A stretch of DNA of 64,000 bases from Paramacrobiotus metropolitanus (taxonomy: Eukaryota > Tardigrada > Eutardigrada > Parachela > Macrobiotidae). Below the pieces are notes generated by a model. That model worked only from the letters and a program-made list of their open reading frames with translations, was not told the DNA's origin and searched no databases. Each line of letters opens with the position of its first letter. Positions within the stretch are counted from its first letter, which is position 1. The position numbers were made by a program, and so were the translations under genes. The stretch spans positions 62,001 to 126,000 of the forward strand of contig NW_026570394.1 in NCBI RefSeq assembly GCF_019649055.1, written 5' to 3'. Below are positions 38,330-50,700 of this stretch, in pieces.

Positions 38330-39338
38330 GAATTTCAAGTCAGGTTGCAAAAAAAATTTCACCGAAAAAGTTATGGAAAACTTGCATTTTCACCGGCATT
38401 TTGGATCTCAATAACTACGTGGTGAAACTGCTCCAAAAGTCTGCTTTTAAGGGTTATTCGATGCGCTGAGCACGAATCTGAAATCGGTTTGCAAAAAAAT
38501 TTCACCAGAAAAGTTACTGTCAGACGTGTCACATTTTCGCCATGTTGTCAGAACTCAATAACTACGTGGTGAAACTGCTCCAAGTCTGCTTTTAAGGGTT
38601 ATTCGATGCGCTGAGCACGAATCTCAAGTCGGGTTGCAAAAAAATTTCACCGAAAAAAGTTATGGAAAACTTGACTTTCACCGGATTTTGGAACTCAATA
38701 ACTACGTGGTGAAACAGCTCCAAAGTCTGCTTTTAAGAGTTATTCGATGCGCTGAGCACGAATCTGAAATTGGTTTGCAAAAAAATTTCACCAGAAAAAG
38801 TTACTGTCAGACGTGTCACATTTTCGCCATGTTGTGAGAACTCAATAACTACGTGGTGAAACTGCTCCAAAGTCTGCTTTTAAGGGTTATTCGATGCGCT
38901 GAGCACGAATTTTAAGTCGGTTTGCAAAAAAAATTCACCGAAAAAAGTTATGGAAAACTTGACTTTTCACCGGCATTTTGGATCTCAATAACGACGTGGT
39001 GAAACTGGCTCCAAAGTCTCCTTTTAAGGGTTATTCGATGCGCTGAGGTCGAATTTTAAGTCGGTTTGCAAAAAAAATTTCAACGAAAAAAGTTATGGAA
39101 AACTTGACTTTTCACCGGCATTTTTGGATCTCAATAACTACGTGGTGAAACAGCTCCAAAGTCTGCTTTTAAGAGTTATTCGATGCGCTGAGCACGAATT
39201 TTAAGTCGGTTTGCAAAAAAAAATTCACCGAAAAAAGTTATGGAAAACTTGACTTTTCACCGGCATTTTGGATCTCAATAACTACGTGGTGAAACTGCTC
39301 CAAAGTCTGCTTTTAAGGTTATTCGATGCGCTGAGCAC

Positions 39339-39618
39339 GAATCTGAAGTGGTTTGCAAAAAAATTTCACCGAAAAAATTATGGAAAACTTGCATTTTCAC
39401 CGGCATTTTGGATCTCAATAACTACGTGGTGAAACTGCTCCAAAGTCTGCTTTTAAGGTTATTCGATGCGCTGAGCACGAATCTGAAGTGGTTTGCAAAA
39501 AAATTTCACCGAAAAAATTATGGAAAACTTGCATTTTCACCGGCATTTTGGATCTCAATAACTACGTGGTGAAACAGCTCAAAGTCTGCTTTTAAGGGTT
39601 ATTCGATGCGCTGAGCAC
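39339..39618. repeat. Recent 140-bp monomer duplication
   Basis: Two adjacent monomers (39339-39478 and 39479-39618) share the same rare variants: head gaatctgaagtggtttgc and caccgaaaaaattatgg, which lacks the g of agttatgg. They are identical by eye at an offset of exactly 140 bp until gaaac near 39574. The second then has agctcaaag in place of tgctccaaag. Such identity in a variable field marks a very recent single-monomer duplication. Confidence 0.9.
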
Positions 39619-42600
39619 GAATCTGAAATCGGTTTGCAAAAAAAATTTCACCAGAAAAAGTTACTGTCAGACGTGTCACATTTTCGCCATGTTGTCAGAA
39701 CTCAATAACTACGTGGTGAAACTGCTCCAAAGTCTGCTTTTAAGGGTTATTCGATGCGCTGAGCACGAATTTTAAGTCGGTTTGCAAAAAAATTTCACCG
39801 AAAAAAGTTATGGAAAACTTGACTTTTCACCGGCATTTTGGATCTCAATAACTACGTGGTGAAACAGCTCAAAGTCTGCTTTTAAGGGTTGTTCGATGCG
39901 CTGAGCACGAATCCGAAATCGGTTTGCAAAAAAAATTTCACCAGAAAAGTTACTGTCAGACGTGTCACATTTTCGCCCTGTTGTCAGAACTCAATAACTA
40001 CGTGGTGAAACTGCTCCAAAGTCTGCTTTTAAGGGTTATTCGATGCGCTGAGCACGAATTTTAAGTCGGTTTGCAAAAAAAATTTCACCGAAAAAGTTAT
40101 GGAAAACTTGACTTTTCACCGGCATTTTGGATCTCAATAACTACGTGGTGAAACGCAGCTCCGAAAGTCTGCTTTTAGGGTTGTTCGATGCGCTGAGCAC
40201 GAATCTGAAATGGTTTGCAAAAAAATTTCACCAGAAAAAGTTACTGTCAGACGTGTCACATTTTCGCCATGTTGTCAGAACTCAATAACTACGTGGTGAA
40301 ACTGCTCCAAAGTCTGCTTTTAAGGGTTATTCGATGCGCTGAGCACGAATTTTAAGTCGGTTTGCAAAAAAATTTCACCGAAAAAGTTATGGAAAACTTG
40401 ACTTTTCACCGGCATTTTGGATCTCAATAACTACGTGGTGAAACTAGCTCCAAAGTCTGCTTTTAAGAGTTATTCGATGCGCTGAGCACGAATCTGAAAT
40501 TAGTTTGCAAAAAAATTTCACCAGAAAAAGTTACTGTCAGACGTGTCACATTTTCGCCATGTTGTGAGAACTCAATAACTACGTGGTGAAACTGCTCCAA
40601 AGTCTGCTTTTAAGGGTTATTCGATGCGCTGAGCACGAATTTTAAGTCGTTTGCAAAAAAAATTCACCGAAAAAAGTTATGGAAAACTTGACTTTTCACC
40701 GGCATTTTGGATCTCAATAACTACGTGGTGAAACTGCTCAAAGTCTGCTTTTAAGGGTTATTCGATGCGCTGAGCACGAATTTTGAAGTCGGTTTGCAAA
40801 AAAATTTCACCGAAAAAGTTACTGGAAAACTGCATTTTCACCGGCATTTGGATCTCAATAACTACGTGGTGAAACTGCTCCAAAGTCTGCTTTTAAGGGT
40901 TATTCGATGCGCTGAGCACGAATTTCAAATCCGGTTTGCAAAAAAATTTCACCGAAAAAGTTATGGAAAACTTGATTTTCACCGGCATTTTGGATCTCAA
41001 TAACTACGTGGTGAAACTGCTCCAAAGTCTGCTTTTAAGGGTTATTCGATGCGCTGAGCACGAATCTGAAATCGGTTTGCAAAAAAAATTTCACCAGAAA
41101 AGTTACTGTCAGACGTGTCACATTTTCGCCATGTTGTCAGAACTCAATAACTACGTGGTGAAACTGCTCCAAAGTCTGCTTTTAAGGGTTATTCGATGCG
41201 CTGAGCACGAATTTTAAGTGGTTCGCAAAAAAAATTTCACCGAAAAAAGTTATGGAAAACTTGACTTTTCACCGGCATTTTGGATCTCAATAACTACGTG
41301 GTGAAACAGCTCAAAGTCTGCTTTTAAGAGTTATTCGATGCGCTGAGCACGAATCTGAAATTGGTTTGCAAAAAAATTTCACCAGAAAAGTTACTGTCAG
41401 ACGTGTCACATTTTCGCCATGTTGTGAACTCAATAACTACGTGGTGAAACTGCTCCAAAGTCTGCTTTTAAGGGTTATTCGATGCGCTGAGCACGAATTT
41501 CAAGTCGGTTTGCAAAAAAAATTCACCGAAAAAAGTTATGGAAAACTTGACTTTTCACCGGCATTTTGGATCTCAATAACTACGTGGTGAAACAGCTCAA
41601 AGTCTGCTTTTAAGGGTTATTCGATGCGCTGAGCACGAATCGAAGTCGGTTTGCAAAAAATTTCACCAGAAAAAGTTACTGTCAGACGTGTCACATTTTC
41701 GCCATGTTGTGAGAACTCAATAACTACGTGGTGAAACTGCTCCAAAGTCTGCTTTTAAGGGTTATTCGATGCGCTGAGCACGAATTTTAAGTCAGTTTGC
41801 AAAAAAATTTCACCAGAAAAAGTTATGGAAAACTTGACTTTTCACCGGCATTTTGGATCTCAATAACTACGTGGTGAAACAGCTCCAAAGTCTGCTTTTA
41901 AGGGTTATTTCGATGCGCTGAGCACGAATCTGAAATTGTTTGCAAAAAAATTCCAACGAAAAAGTTACTGTCAGACGTGTCACATTTTCGCCATGTTGTC
42001 AGAACTCAATAACTACGTGGTGAAACTGCTCCAAAGTCTGCTTTTAAGGGTTATTCGATGCGCTGAGCACGAATTTTAAGTCGGTTTGCAAAAAAAAATT
42101 CACCGAAAAAAGTTATGGAAAACTTGACTTTTCACCGGCATTTTGGATCTCAATAACTACGTGGTGAAACTGCTCCAAAGTCTGCTTTTAAGAGTTATTC
42201 GATGCGCTGAGCACGAATTTGAAAGTGGTTCGCAAAAAAATTTCACCAGAAAAGTTACTGTCAGACGTGTCACATTTTCGCCATGTTGTCAGAACTCAAT
42301 AACTACGTGGTGAAACTGCTCCAAAGTCTGCTTTTAAGGGTTATTCGATGCGCTGAGCACGAATTTTAAGTCGGTTTGCAAAAAAATTTCAACGAAAAAG
42401 TTATGGAAAACTTGCATTTTTCACCGGCATTTTGGATCTCAATAACTACGTGGTGAAACTGCTCCAAAGTCTGCTTTTAAGAGTTATTCGATGCGCTGAG
42501 CACGAATCTGAAATCGGTTTGCAAAAAAATTTCACCAGAAAAAGTTACCGTCGAGACGTGTCACATTTTCGCCATGTTGTCAGAACTCAATAACTACGTG

Positions 42601-45600
42601 GTGAAACTGCTCCAAAGTCTGCTTTTAAGGGTTATTCGATGCGCTGAGCACGAATTTTAAGTCGGTTTGCAAAAAAATTTCACCGAAAAAAGTTATGGAA
42701 AACTTGACTTTTCACCGGCATTTTTGGATCTCAATAACTACGTGGTGAAACAGCTCCAAAGTCTGCTTTTAAGAGTTATTCGATGCGCTGAGCACGAATC
42801 TGAAATTGGTTTGCAAAAAAAATTTCACCAGAAAAAGTTACTGTCAGACGTGTCACATTTTCGCCATGTTGTCAGAACTCAATAACTACGTGGTGAAACT
42901 GCTCCAAAGTCTGCTTTTAAGGGTTATTCGATGCGCTGAGCACGAATTTTAAGTCGGTTTGCAAAAAAAATTTCACCGAAAAAAGTTATGGAAAACTTGA
43001 CTTTTCACCGGCATTTTGGATCTCAATAACTACGTGGTGAAACTGCTCCAAAGTCTGCTTTTAAGAGTTATTCGATGCGCTGAGCACGAATCTGAAATTG
43101 GTTTGCAAAAAAATTTCACCAGAAAAAGTTACTGTCAGACGTGTCACATTTTCACCATGTTTGAGAACTCAATAACTACGTGGTGAAACTGCTCCAAAGT
43201 CTGCTTTTAAGGGTTATTCGATGCGCTGAGCACGAATTTTAAGTCGGTTTGCAAAAAAAAATTCACCGAAAAAAGTTATGGAAAACTTGACTTTTCACCG
43301 GCATTTCTGGATCTCAATAACTACGTGGTGAAACAGCTCCAAAGTCTGCTTTTAAAAGTTATTCGATGCGCTGAGCACGAATCTGAAATTGGTTTGCAAA
43401 AAAAATTTCACCAGAAAAAGTTACTGTCAGACGTGTCACATTTTCGCCATGTTGTCAGAACTCAATAACTACGTGGTGAAACAGCTCCAAAGTCTGCTTT
43501 TAAGGGTTATTCGATGCGCTGAGCACGAATTTTAAAGTCGGTTTGCAAAAAAATTTCACCGAAAAAAGTTATGGAAAACTTGACTTTTCACCGGCATTTT
43601 GGATCTCAATAACTACGTGGTGAAACTGCTCAAAGTCTGCTTTTAAGAGTTATTCGATGCGCTGAGCACGAATCTGAAATCGGGTTTGCAAAAAAAATTT
43701 CACCAGAAAAGTTACTGTCAGACGTGTCACATTTTCGCCATGTTGTGAACTCCAATAACTGCGTGGGGTGAAACGGCTCCAAAGTCTGCTTTTAAGGGTT
43801 ATTCGATGCGCTGAGCACGAATTTTAAGTCGGTTTGCAAAAAAAATTTCACCGAAAAAAGTTATGGAAAACTTGACTTTTCACCGGCATTTTGGATCTCA
43901 ATAACTACGTGTTGAAACTGCTCAAAGTCTGCTTTTAAGGGTTATTCGATGCGCTGAGCACGAATACTGAGATCGGTTTGCAAAAAATTTCACCAGAAAA
44001 AGTTACTGTCAGACGTGTCACATTTTCGCCATGTTGTCAGAACTCAATAACTACGTGGTGAAACTGCTCCAAAGTCTGCTTTTAAGGGTTATTCGATGCG
44101 CTGAGCACGAATTTTAAGTCGGTTTGCAAAAAAATTTCACCGAAAAAGTTATGGAAAACTTGACTTTTCACCGGCATTTTGGATCTCAATAACTACGTGG
44201 TGAAACTGCTCCAAAGTCTGCTTTTAAGGGTTATTCGATGCGCTGAGCACGAATCTGAAATCGGTTTGCAAAAAAATTTCACCGAAAAAGTTACTGTCAG
44301 ACGTGTCACATTTTCGCCATGTTGTCAGAACTCAATAACTACGTGGTGAAACAGCTCCAAAAGTCTGCTTTTAAGGGTTATTCGATGCGCTGAGCACGAA
44401 TCTGAAGTCGGTTTGCAAAAAAAATTTCACCGAAAAAGTTATGGAAAACTTGACTTTTCACCGGCATTTTGGATCTCAATAACTACGTGGTGAAACTGCT
44501 CCAAAGTCTGCTTTTAAGGGTTATTCGATGCGCTGAGCACGAATCCTGAGATCGGTTGCAAAAAAAATTTCACCAGAAAAAGTTACTGTCAGACGTGTCA
44601 CATTTTCGCCATGTTGTCAGAACTCAATAACTACGTGGTGAAACTGCTCCAAAGTCTGCTTTTAAGGGTTATTCGATGCGCTGAGCACGAATTTTAAGTC
44701 GGGTTGCAAAAAAAATTTCACCGAAAAAAGTTATGGAAAACTTGCATTTTCACCGGCATTTTTGGATCTCAATAACTACGTGGTGAAACTGCTCAAAGTC
44801 TGCTTTTAAGGGTTATTCGATGCGCTGAGCACGAATCTGAAATCGGTTTGCAAAAAAAATTTCACCAGAAAAAGTTACTGTCAGACGTGTCACATTTTCG
44901 CCATGTTGTGAGAGCTCAATAACTACGTGGTGAAACTGCTCCAAAGTCTGCTTTTAAGGGTTATTCGATGCGCTGAGCACGAATTTTAAGTCGGTTTGCA
45001 AAAAAAATTTCACCGAAAAAAGTTATGGAAAACTTGACTTTTCACCGGCATTTTGGATCTCAATAACTACGTGGTGAAACTGCTCAAAGTCTGCTTTTAA
45101 GAGTTATTCGATGCGCTGAGCACGAATCTGAAATCGGTTTGCAAAAAAAATTTCACCGAAAAGTTACTGTCAAACGACTTTTCGGCATTTTTCAGATCAA
45201 TAACTACGTGGTGAAACTGCTCCAAAGTCTGCTTTTAAGGGTTATTCGATGCGCTGAGCACGAATTTTAAGTCGGTTCGCAAAAAAAATTTCACCGAAAA
45301 GTTATGGAAAACTTGACTTTTCACCGGCATTTTGGATCTCAATAACTACGTGGTGAAACTGCTCCAAAGTCTGCTTTAAGGGTTATTCGATGCGCTGAGC
45401 ACGAATTTTAAGTCAGTTTGCAAAAAAAATTTCACCGAAAAAGTTATGGAAAACTTGACTTTTCACCGGCATTTTGGATCTCAATAACTACGTGGTGAAA
45501 CAGCTCAAAGTCTGCTTTTAAGAGTTATTCGATGCGCTGAGCACGAATCTGAAATCGGTTTGCAAAAAAATTTCACCAGAAAAGTTACTGTCAGACGTGT

Positions 45601-46556
45601 CACATTTTCGCCATGTTGTCAGAACTCAATAACTACGTGGTGAAACTGCTCAAAGTCTGCTTTTAAGGGTTATTCGATGCGCTGAGCACGAATTTTAAGT
45701 CGGTTTGCAAAAAAATTTCACCGAAAAAAGTTATGGAAAACTTGACTTTTCACCGGCATTTTGGATCTCAATAACTACGTGGTGAAACAGCTCAAAGTCT
45801 GCTTTTAAGAGTTATTCGATGCGCTGAGCACGAATCTGAAATTGGTTTGCAAAAAAATTTCACCAGAAAAGTTACTGTCAGACGTGTCACATTTTCGCCA
45901 TGTTGTAGAACTCAATAACTACGTGGTGAAACTGCTCCAAAGTCTGCTTTTAAGGGTTATTCGATGCGCTGAGCACGAATTTTAAGTCGGTTTGCAAAAA
46001 AAATTTCACCGAAAAAGTTATGGAAAACTTGACTTTTCACCGGCATTTTGGATCTCAATAACTACGTGGTGAAACTGCTCCAAGTCTGCTTTTAAGAGTT
46101 ATTCGATGCGCTGAGCACGAATCTGAAGTCGGGTTGCAAAAAAAATTTCACCAGAAAAGTTACTGTCAGACGTGTCACATTTTCGCCATGGTGTCAGAAC
46201 TCAATAACTACGTGGTGAAACTGCTCCAAAGTCTGCTTTTAAGGGTTATTCGATGCGCTGAGCACGAATTTTAAGTCGTTTTGCAAAAAAAAATTCACCG
46301 AAAAAAGTTATGGAAAACTTGACTTTTCACCGGCATTTTGGATCTCAATAACTACGTGGTGAAACTGCTCCAAAGTCTGCTTTTAAGAGTTATTCGATGC
46401 GCTGAGCACGAATCTGAAATCGGTTCGCAAAAAAATTTCACCAGAAAAAGTTACTGTCAGACGTGTCACATTTTCGCCATGTTGTCAGAACTCAATAACT
46501 ACGTGGTGAAACTGCTCCAAAGTCTGCTTTTAAGGGTTATTCGATGCGCTGAGCAC

Positions 46557-46844
46557 GAATTTTAAGTCGGTTTGCAAAAAAATTTCACCGAAAAAGTTAT
46601 GGAAAACTTGACTTTTCACCGGCATTTTGGATCTCAATAACTACGTGGTGAAACAGCTCCAAAGTCTGCTTTTAAGGGTTATTCGATGCGCTGAGCACGA
46701 ATCTGAAATTGGTTCGCAAAAAAATTTCACCAGAAAAGTTACTGTCAGACGTGTCACATTTTCGCCATGTTGTCAGAACTCAATAACTACGTGGTGAAAC
46801 TGCTCCAAAGTCTGCTTTTAAGGGTTATTCGATGCGCTGAGCAC
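46557..46844. repeat. Representative A-B dimer
   Basis: A typical unit for reference. The A monomer is 46557-46698 (142 bp) and the B monomer is 46699-46844 (146 bp). In A, TTTCACC occurs at 46583-46589 and 46614-46620, and its inverse GGTGAAA at 46647-46653. The half from ctcaataac to gagcac is almost the same in A and B. The rest of each monomer differs by type. Confidence 0.95.
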
Positions 46845-47272
46845 GAATTTTAAGTCGGTTTGCAAAAAAATTTCACCGAAAAAAGTTATGGAAAACTTGA
46901 CTTTTCACCGGCATTTTGGATCTCAATAACTACGTGGTGAAACTGCTCCAAAGTCTGCTTTTAAGAGTTATTCGATGCGCTGAGCACGAATCTGAAGTCG
47001 GTTGCAAAAAAAATTTCACCGAAAAAGTTACTGTCAGACGTGTCACATTTTCGCCATGTTGTCAGAACTCAATAACTACGTGGTGAAACTGCTCCAAAGT
47101 CTGCTTTTAAGGGTTATTCGATGCGCTGAGCACGAATTTTAAGTCGGTTTGCAAAAAAAATTTCACCGAAAAAAGTTATGGAAGCTGTTTCACCGGCATT
47201 TTGGATCTCAATAACTACGTGGTGAAACAGCTCCAAAGTCTGCTTTTAAGGGTTATTCGATGCGCTGAGCAC

Positions 47273-47713
47273 GAATCTGAAATCAGTTTGCAAAAAAAAT
47301 TTCACCAGAAAAGTTACTGTCAGACGTGTCACATTTTCGCCATGTTGTCAGAACTCAATAACTACGTGGTGAAACTGCTCCAAAGTCTGCTTTTAAGGGT
47401 TATTCGATGCGCTGAGCACGAATCTGAAATCGGTTTGCAAAAAAAATTTCACCAGAAAAAGTTACTGTCAGACGTGTCCATTTTCGCCATGTTGTCAGAA
47501 CTCAATAACTACGTGGTGAAACTGCTCCAAAGTCTGCTTTTAAGGGTTATTCGATGCGCTGAGCACGAATCTGAAATCGGTTTGCAAAAAAAATTTCACC
47601 AGAAAAGTTACTGTCAGACGTGTCACATTTTCGCCATGTTGTGAGAACTCAATAACTACGTGGTGAAACTGCTCCAAAGTCTGCTTTTAAGGGTTATTCG
47701 ATGCGCTGAGCAC
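47273..47713. repeat. Three consecutive 147-bp B monomers
   Basis: B monomers at 47273-47419, 47420-47566 and 47567-47713 are each exactly 147 bp (49 codons). One reading frame therefore stays in register, which explains the 147-codon open frame at 47201-47644. It encodes the same peptide in tandem and is a product of period length, with no sign of a gene. Confidence 0.9.
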
Positions 47714-50700
47714 GAATTTTAAGTCGGTTTGCAAAAAAAATTTCACCGAAAAAAGTTATGGAAAACTTGACTTTCACCGGCATTTGGATCTCAATAACTA
47801 CGTAGTGAAACCGCTCCAAAGTCTGCTTTTAAAGGTTATTCGATGCGCTGAGCACGAATCTGAAATCGGTTTGCAAAAAAAATTTCACCAGAAAAAGTTA
47901 CTGTCAGACGTGTCACATTTTCACCATGTTTAGTCAGAACTCAATAACTACGTGGTGAAACTGCTCCAAAGTCTGCTTTTAAGGGTTATTCGATGCGCTG
48001 AGCACGAATTTTAAGTCGGTTTGCAAAAAAATTTCACCGAAAAAGTTATGGAAAACTTGACTTTTCACCGGCATTTTGGATCTCAATAACTACGTGGTGA
48101 AACTGCTCCAAAGAATCTGCTTTTAAAGAGTTATTCGATGCGCTGAGCACGAATCTGAAATCAGTTTGCAAAAAATTTCACCAGAAAAAGTTACTGTCAG
48201 ACGTGTCACATTTTCGCCATGTTGTCAGAACTCAATAACTACGTGGTGAAACAGCTCCAAAGTCTGCTTTTAAGGGTTATTCGATGCGCTGAGCACGAAT
48301 TTTAAGTCGGTTTGCAAAAAAATTTCACCGAAAAAGTTATGGAAAACTTGACTTTTCACCGGCATTTTGGATCTCAATAACTACGTGGTGAAACTGCTCC
48401 AAAGTCTGCTTTTAAGGGTTATTCGATGCGCTGAGCACGAATCTGAAATTGGTTGCAAAAAAATTTCACCAGAAAAAGTTACTGTCAGACGTGTCACATT
48501 TTCGCCATGTGAGAACTCAATAACTACGTGGTGAAACTGCTCCAAAGTCTGCTTTTAAGGGTTATTCGATGCGCTGAGCACGAATTTTAAGTCGGTTTGC
48601 AAAAAAATTTCACCAGAAAAAAGTTATGGAAAACTTGACTTTTCACCGGCATTTTGGATCTCAATAACTACGTGGTGAAACTGCTCAAAGTCTGCTTTTA
48701 AGAGTTATTCGATGCGCTGAGCACGAATCTGAAATTAGTTTGCAAAAAAATTTCACCAGAAAAGTTACTGTCAGACGTGTCACATTTTCGCCATGTTGTG
48801 AGAACTCAATAACTACGTGGTGAAACTGCTCCAAAGTCTGCTTTTAAGGGTTATTCGATGCGCTGAGCACGAATTTTAAGTCGGTTTGCAAAAAAAATTT
48901 CACCGAAAAAGTTATGGAAAACTTGACTTTTCACCGGCATTTTGGATCTCAATAACTACGTGGTGAAACTGGCTCAAAGTCTGCTTTTAAGGGTTATTCG
49001 ATGCGCTGAGCACGAATCTGAAATCAGTTTGCAAAAAAATTTCACCAGAAAAAGTTACTGTCAGACGTGTCACATTTTCGCCATGGATTGTCAGAACTCA
49101 ATAACTACGTGGTGAAACTGCTCCAAAGTCTGCTTTTAAGGGTTATTCGATGCGCTGAGCACGAATTTTAAGTCAGTTTGCAAAAAAAATTTCACCGAAA
49201 AAGTTATGGAAAACTTGACTTTTCACCGGCATTTTGGATCTCAATAACTACGTGGTGAAACTGCTCAAAGTCTGCTTTTAAGGGTTATTCGATGCGCTGA
49301 GCACGAATCTGAAATCAGTTTGCAAAAAAAATTTCACCAGAAAAGTTACTGTCAGACGTGTCACATTTTCGCCATGTTGTCAGAACTCAATAACTACGTG
49401 GTGAAACTGCTCCAAAGTCTGCTTTTAAGGGTTATTCGATGCGCTGAGCACGAATTTTAAGTCGGTTTGCAAAAAAAATTTCACCGAAAAAGTTATGGAA
49501 AACTTGACTTTTCACCGGCATTTTGGATCTCAATAACTACGTGGTGAAACAGCTCCAAAGTCTGCTTTTAAGAGTTATTCGATGCGCTGAGCACGAATCT
49601 GAAATCGGTTTGCAAAAAAAATTTCACCAGAAAAGTTACTGTCAGACGTGTCACATTTTCGCCATGTTGTCAGAACTCAATAACTACGTGGTGAAACTGC
49701 TCCAAAGTCTGCTTTTAAGGGTTATTCGATGCGCTGAGCACGAATTTTAAGTCAGTTTGCAAAAAAATTTCACCGAAAAAGTTATGGAAAACTTGACTTT
49801 TCACCGGCATTTTGGATCTCAATAACTACGTGGTGAAACAGCTCCAAAGTCTGCTTTTAAGAGTTATTCGATGCGCTGAGCACGAATCTGAAATTGGTTC
49901 GCAAAAAAATTTCACCAGAAAAAGTTACTGTCAGACGTGTCACATTTTCGCCATGTTTGAGAACTCAATAACTACGTGGTGAAACTGCTCCAAAGTCTGC
50001 TTTTAAGGGTTATTCGATGCGCTGAGCACGAATTTTAAGTCGGTTTGCAAAAAAATTTCACCGAAAAAAGTTATGGAAAACTTGACTTTTCACCGGCATT
50101 TTGGATCTCAATAACTACGTGGTGAAACAGCTCCAAAGTCTGCTTTTAAGAGTTATTCGATGCGCTGAGCACGAATCTGAAATTCAGTTCGCAAAAAAAT
50201 TTCACCAGAAAAAGTTACTGTCAGACGTGTCACATTTTCGCCATGTTGTCAGAACTCAATAACTACGTGGTGAAACTGCTCCAAAGTCTGCTTTTAAGGG
50301 TTATTCGATGCGCTGAGCACGAATTTTAAGTCGGTTTGCAAAAAAATTTCACCGAAAAAAGTTATGGAAAACTTGACTTTTCACCCGGCATTTTTGGATC
50401 TCAATAACTACGTGGTGAAACTGCTCCAAAGTCTGCTTTTAAGGGTTATTCGATGCGCTGAGCACGAATCTGAAATTAGTTTGCAAAAAAATTTCATGAA
50501 AAAGTTACTGTCAGACGTGTCACATTTTCGCCATGTTGTGGGAACTCAATAACTACGTGGTGAAACTGCTCCAAAGTCTGCTTTTAAGGGTTATTCGATG
50601 CGCTGAGCACGAATTTTAAGTCGGTTTGCAAAAAAATTTCACCGAAAAAAGTTATGGAAAACGACTTTTTCACCGGCATTTTGGATCTCAATAACTACGT

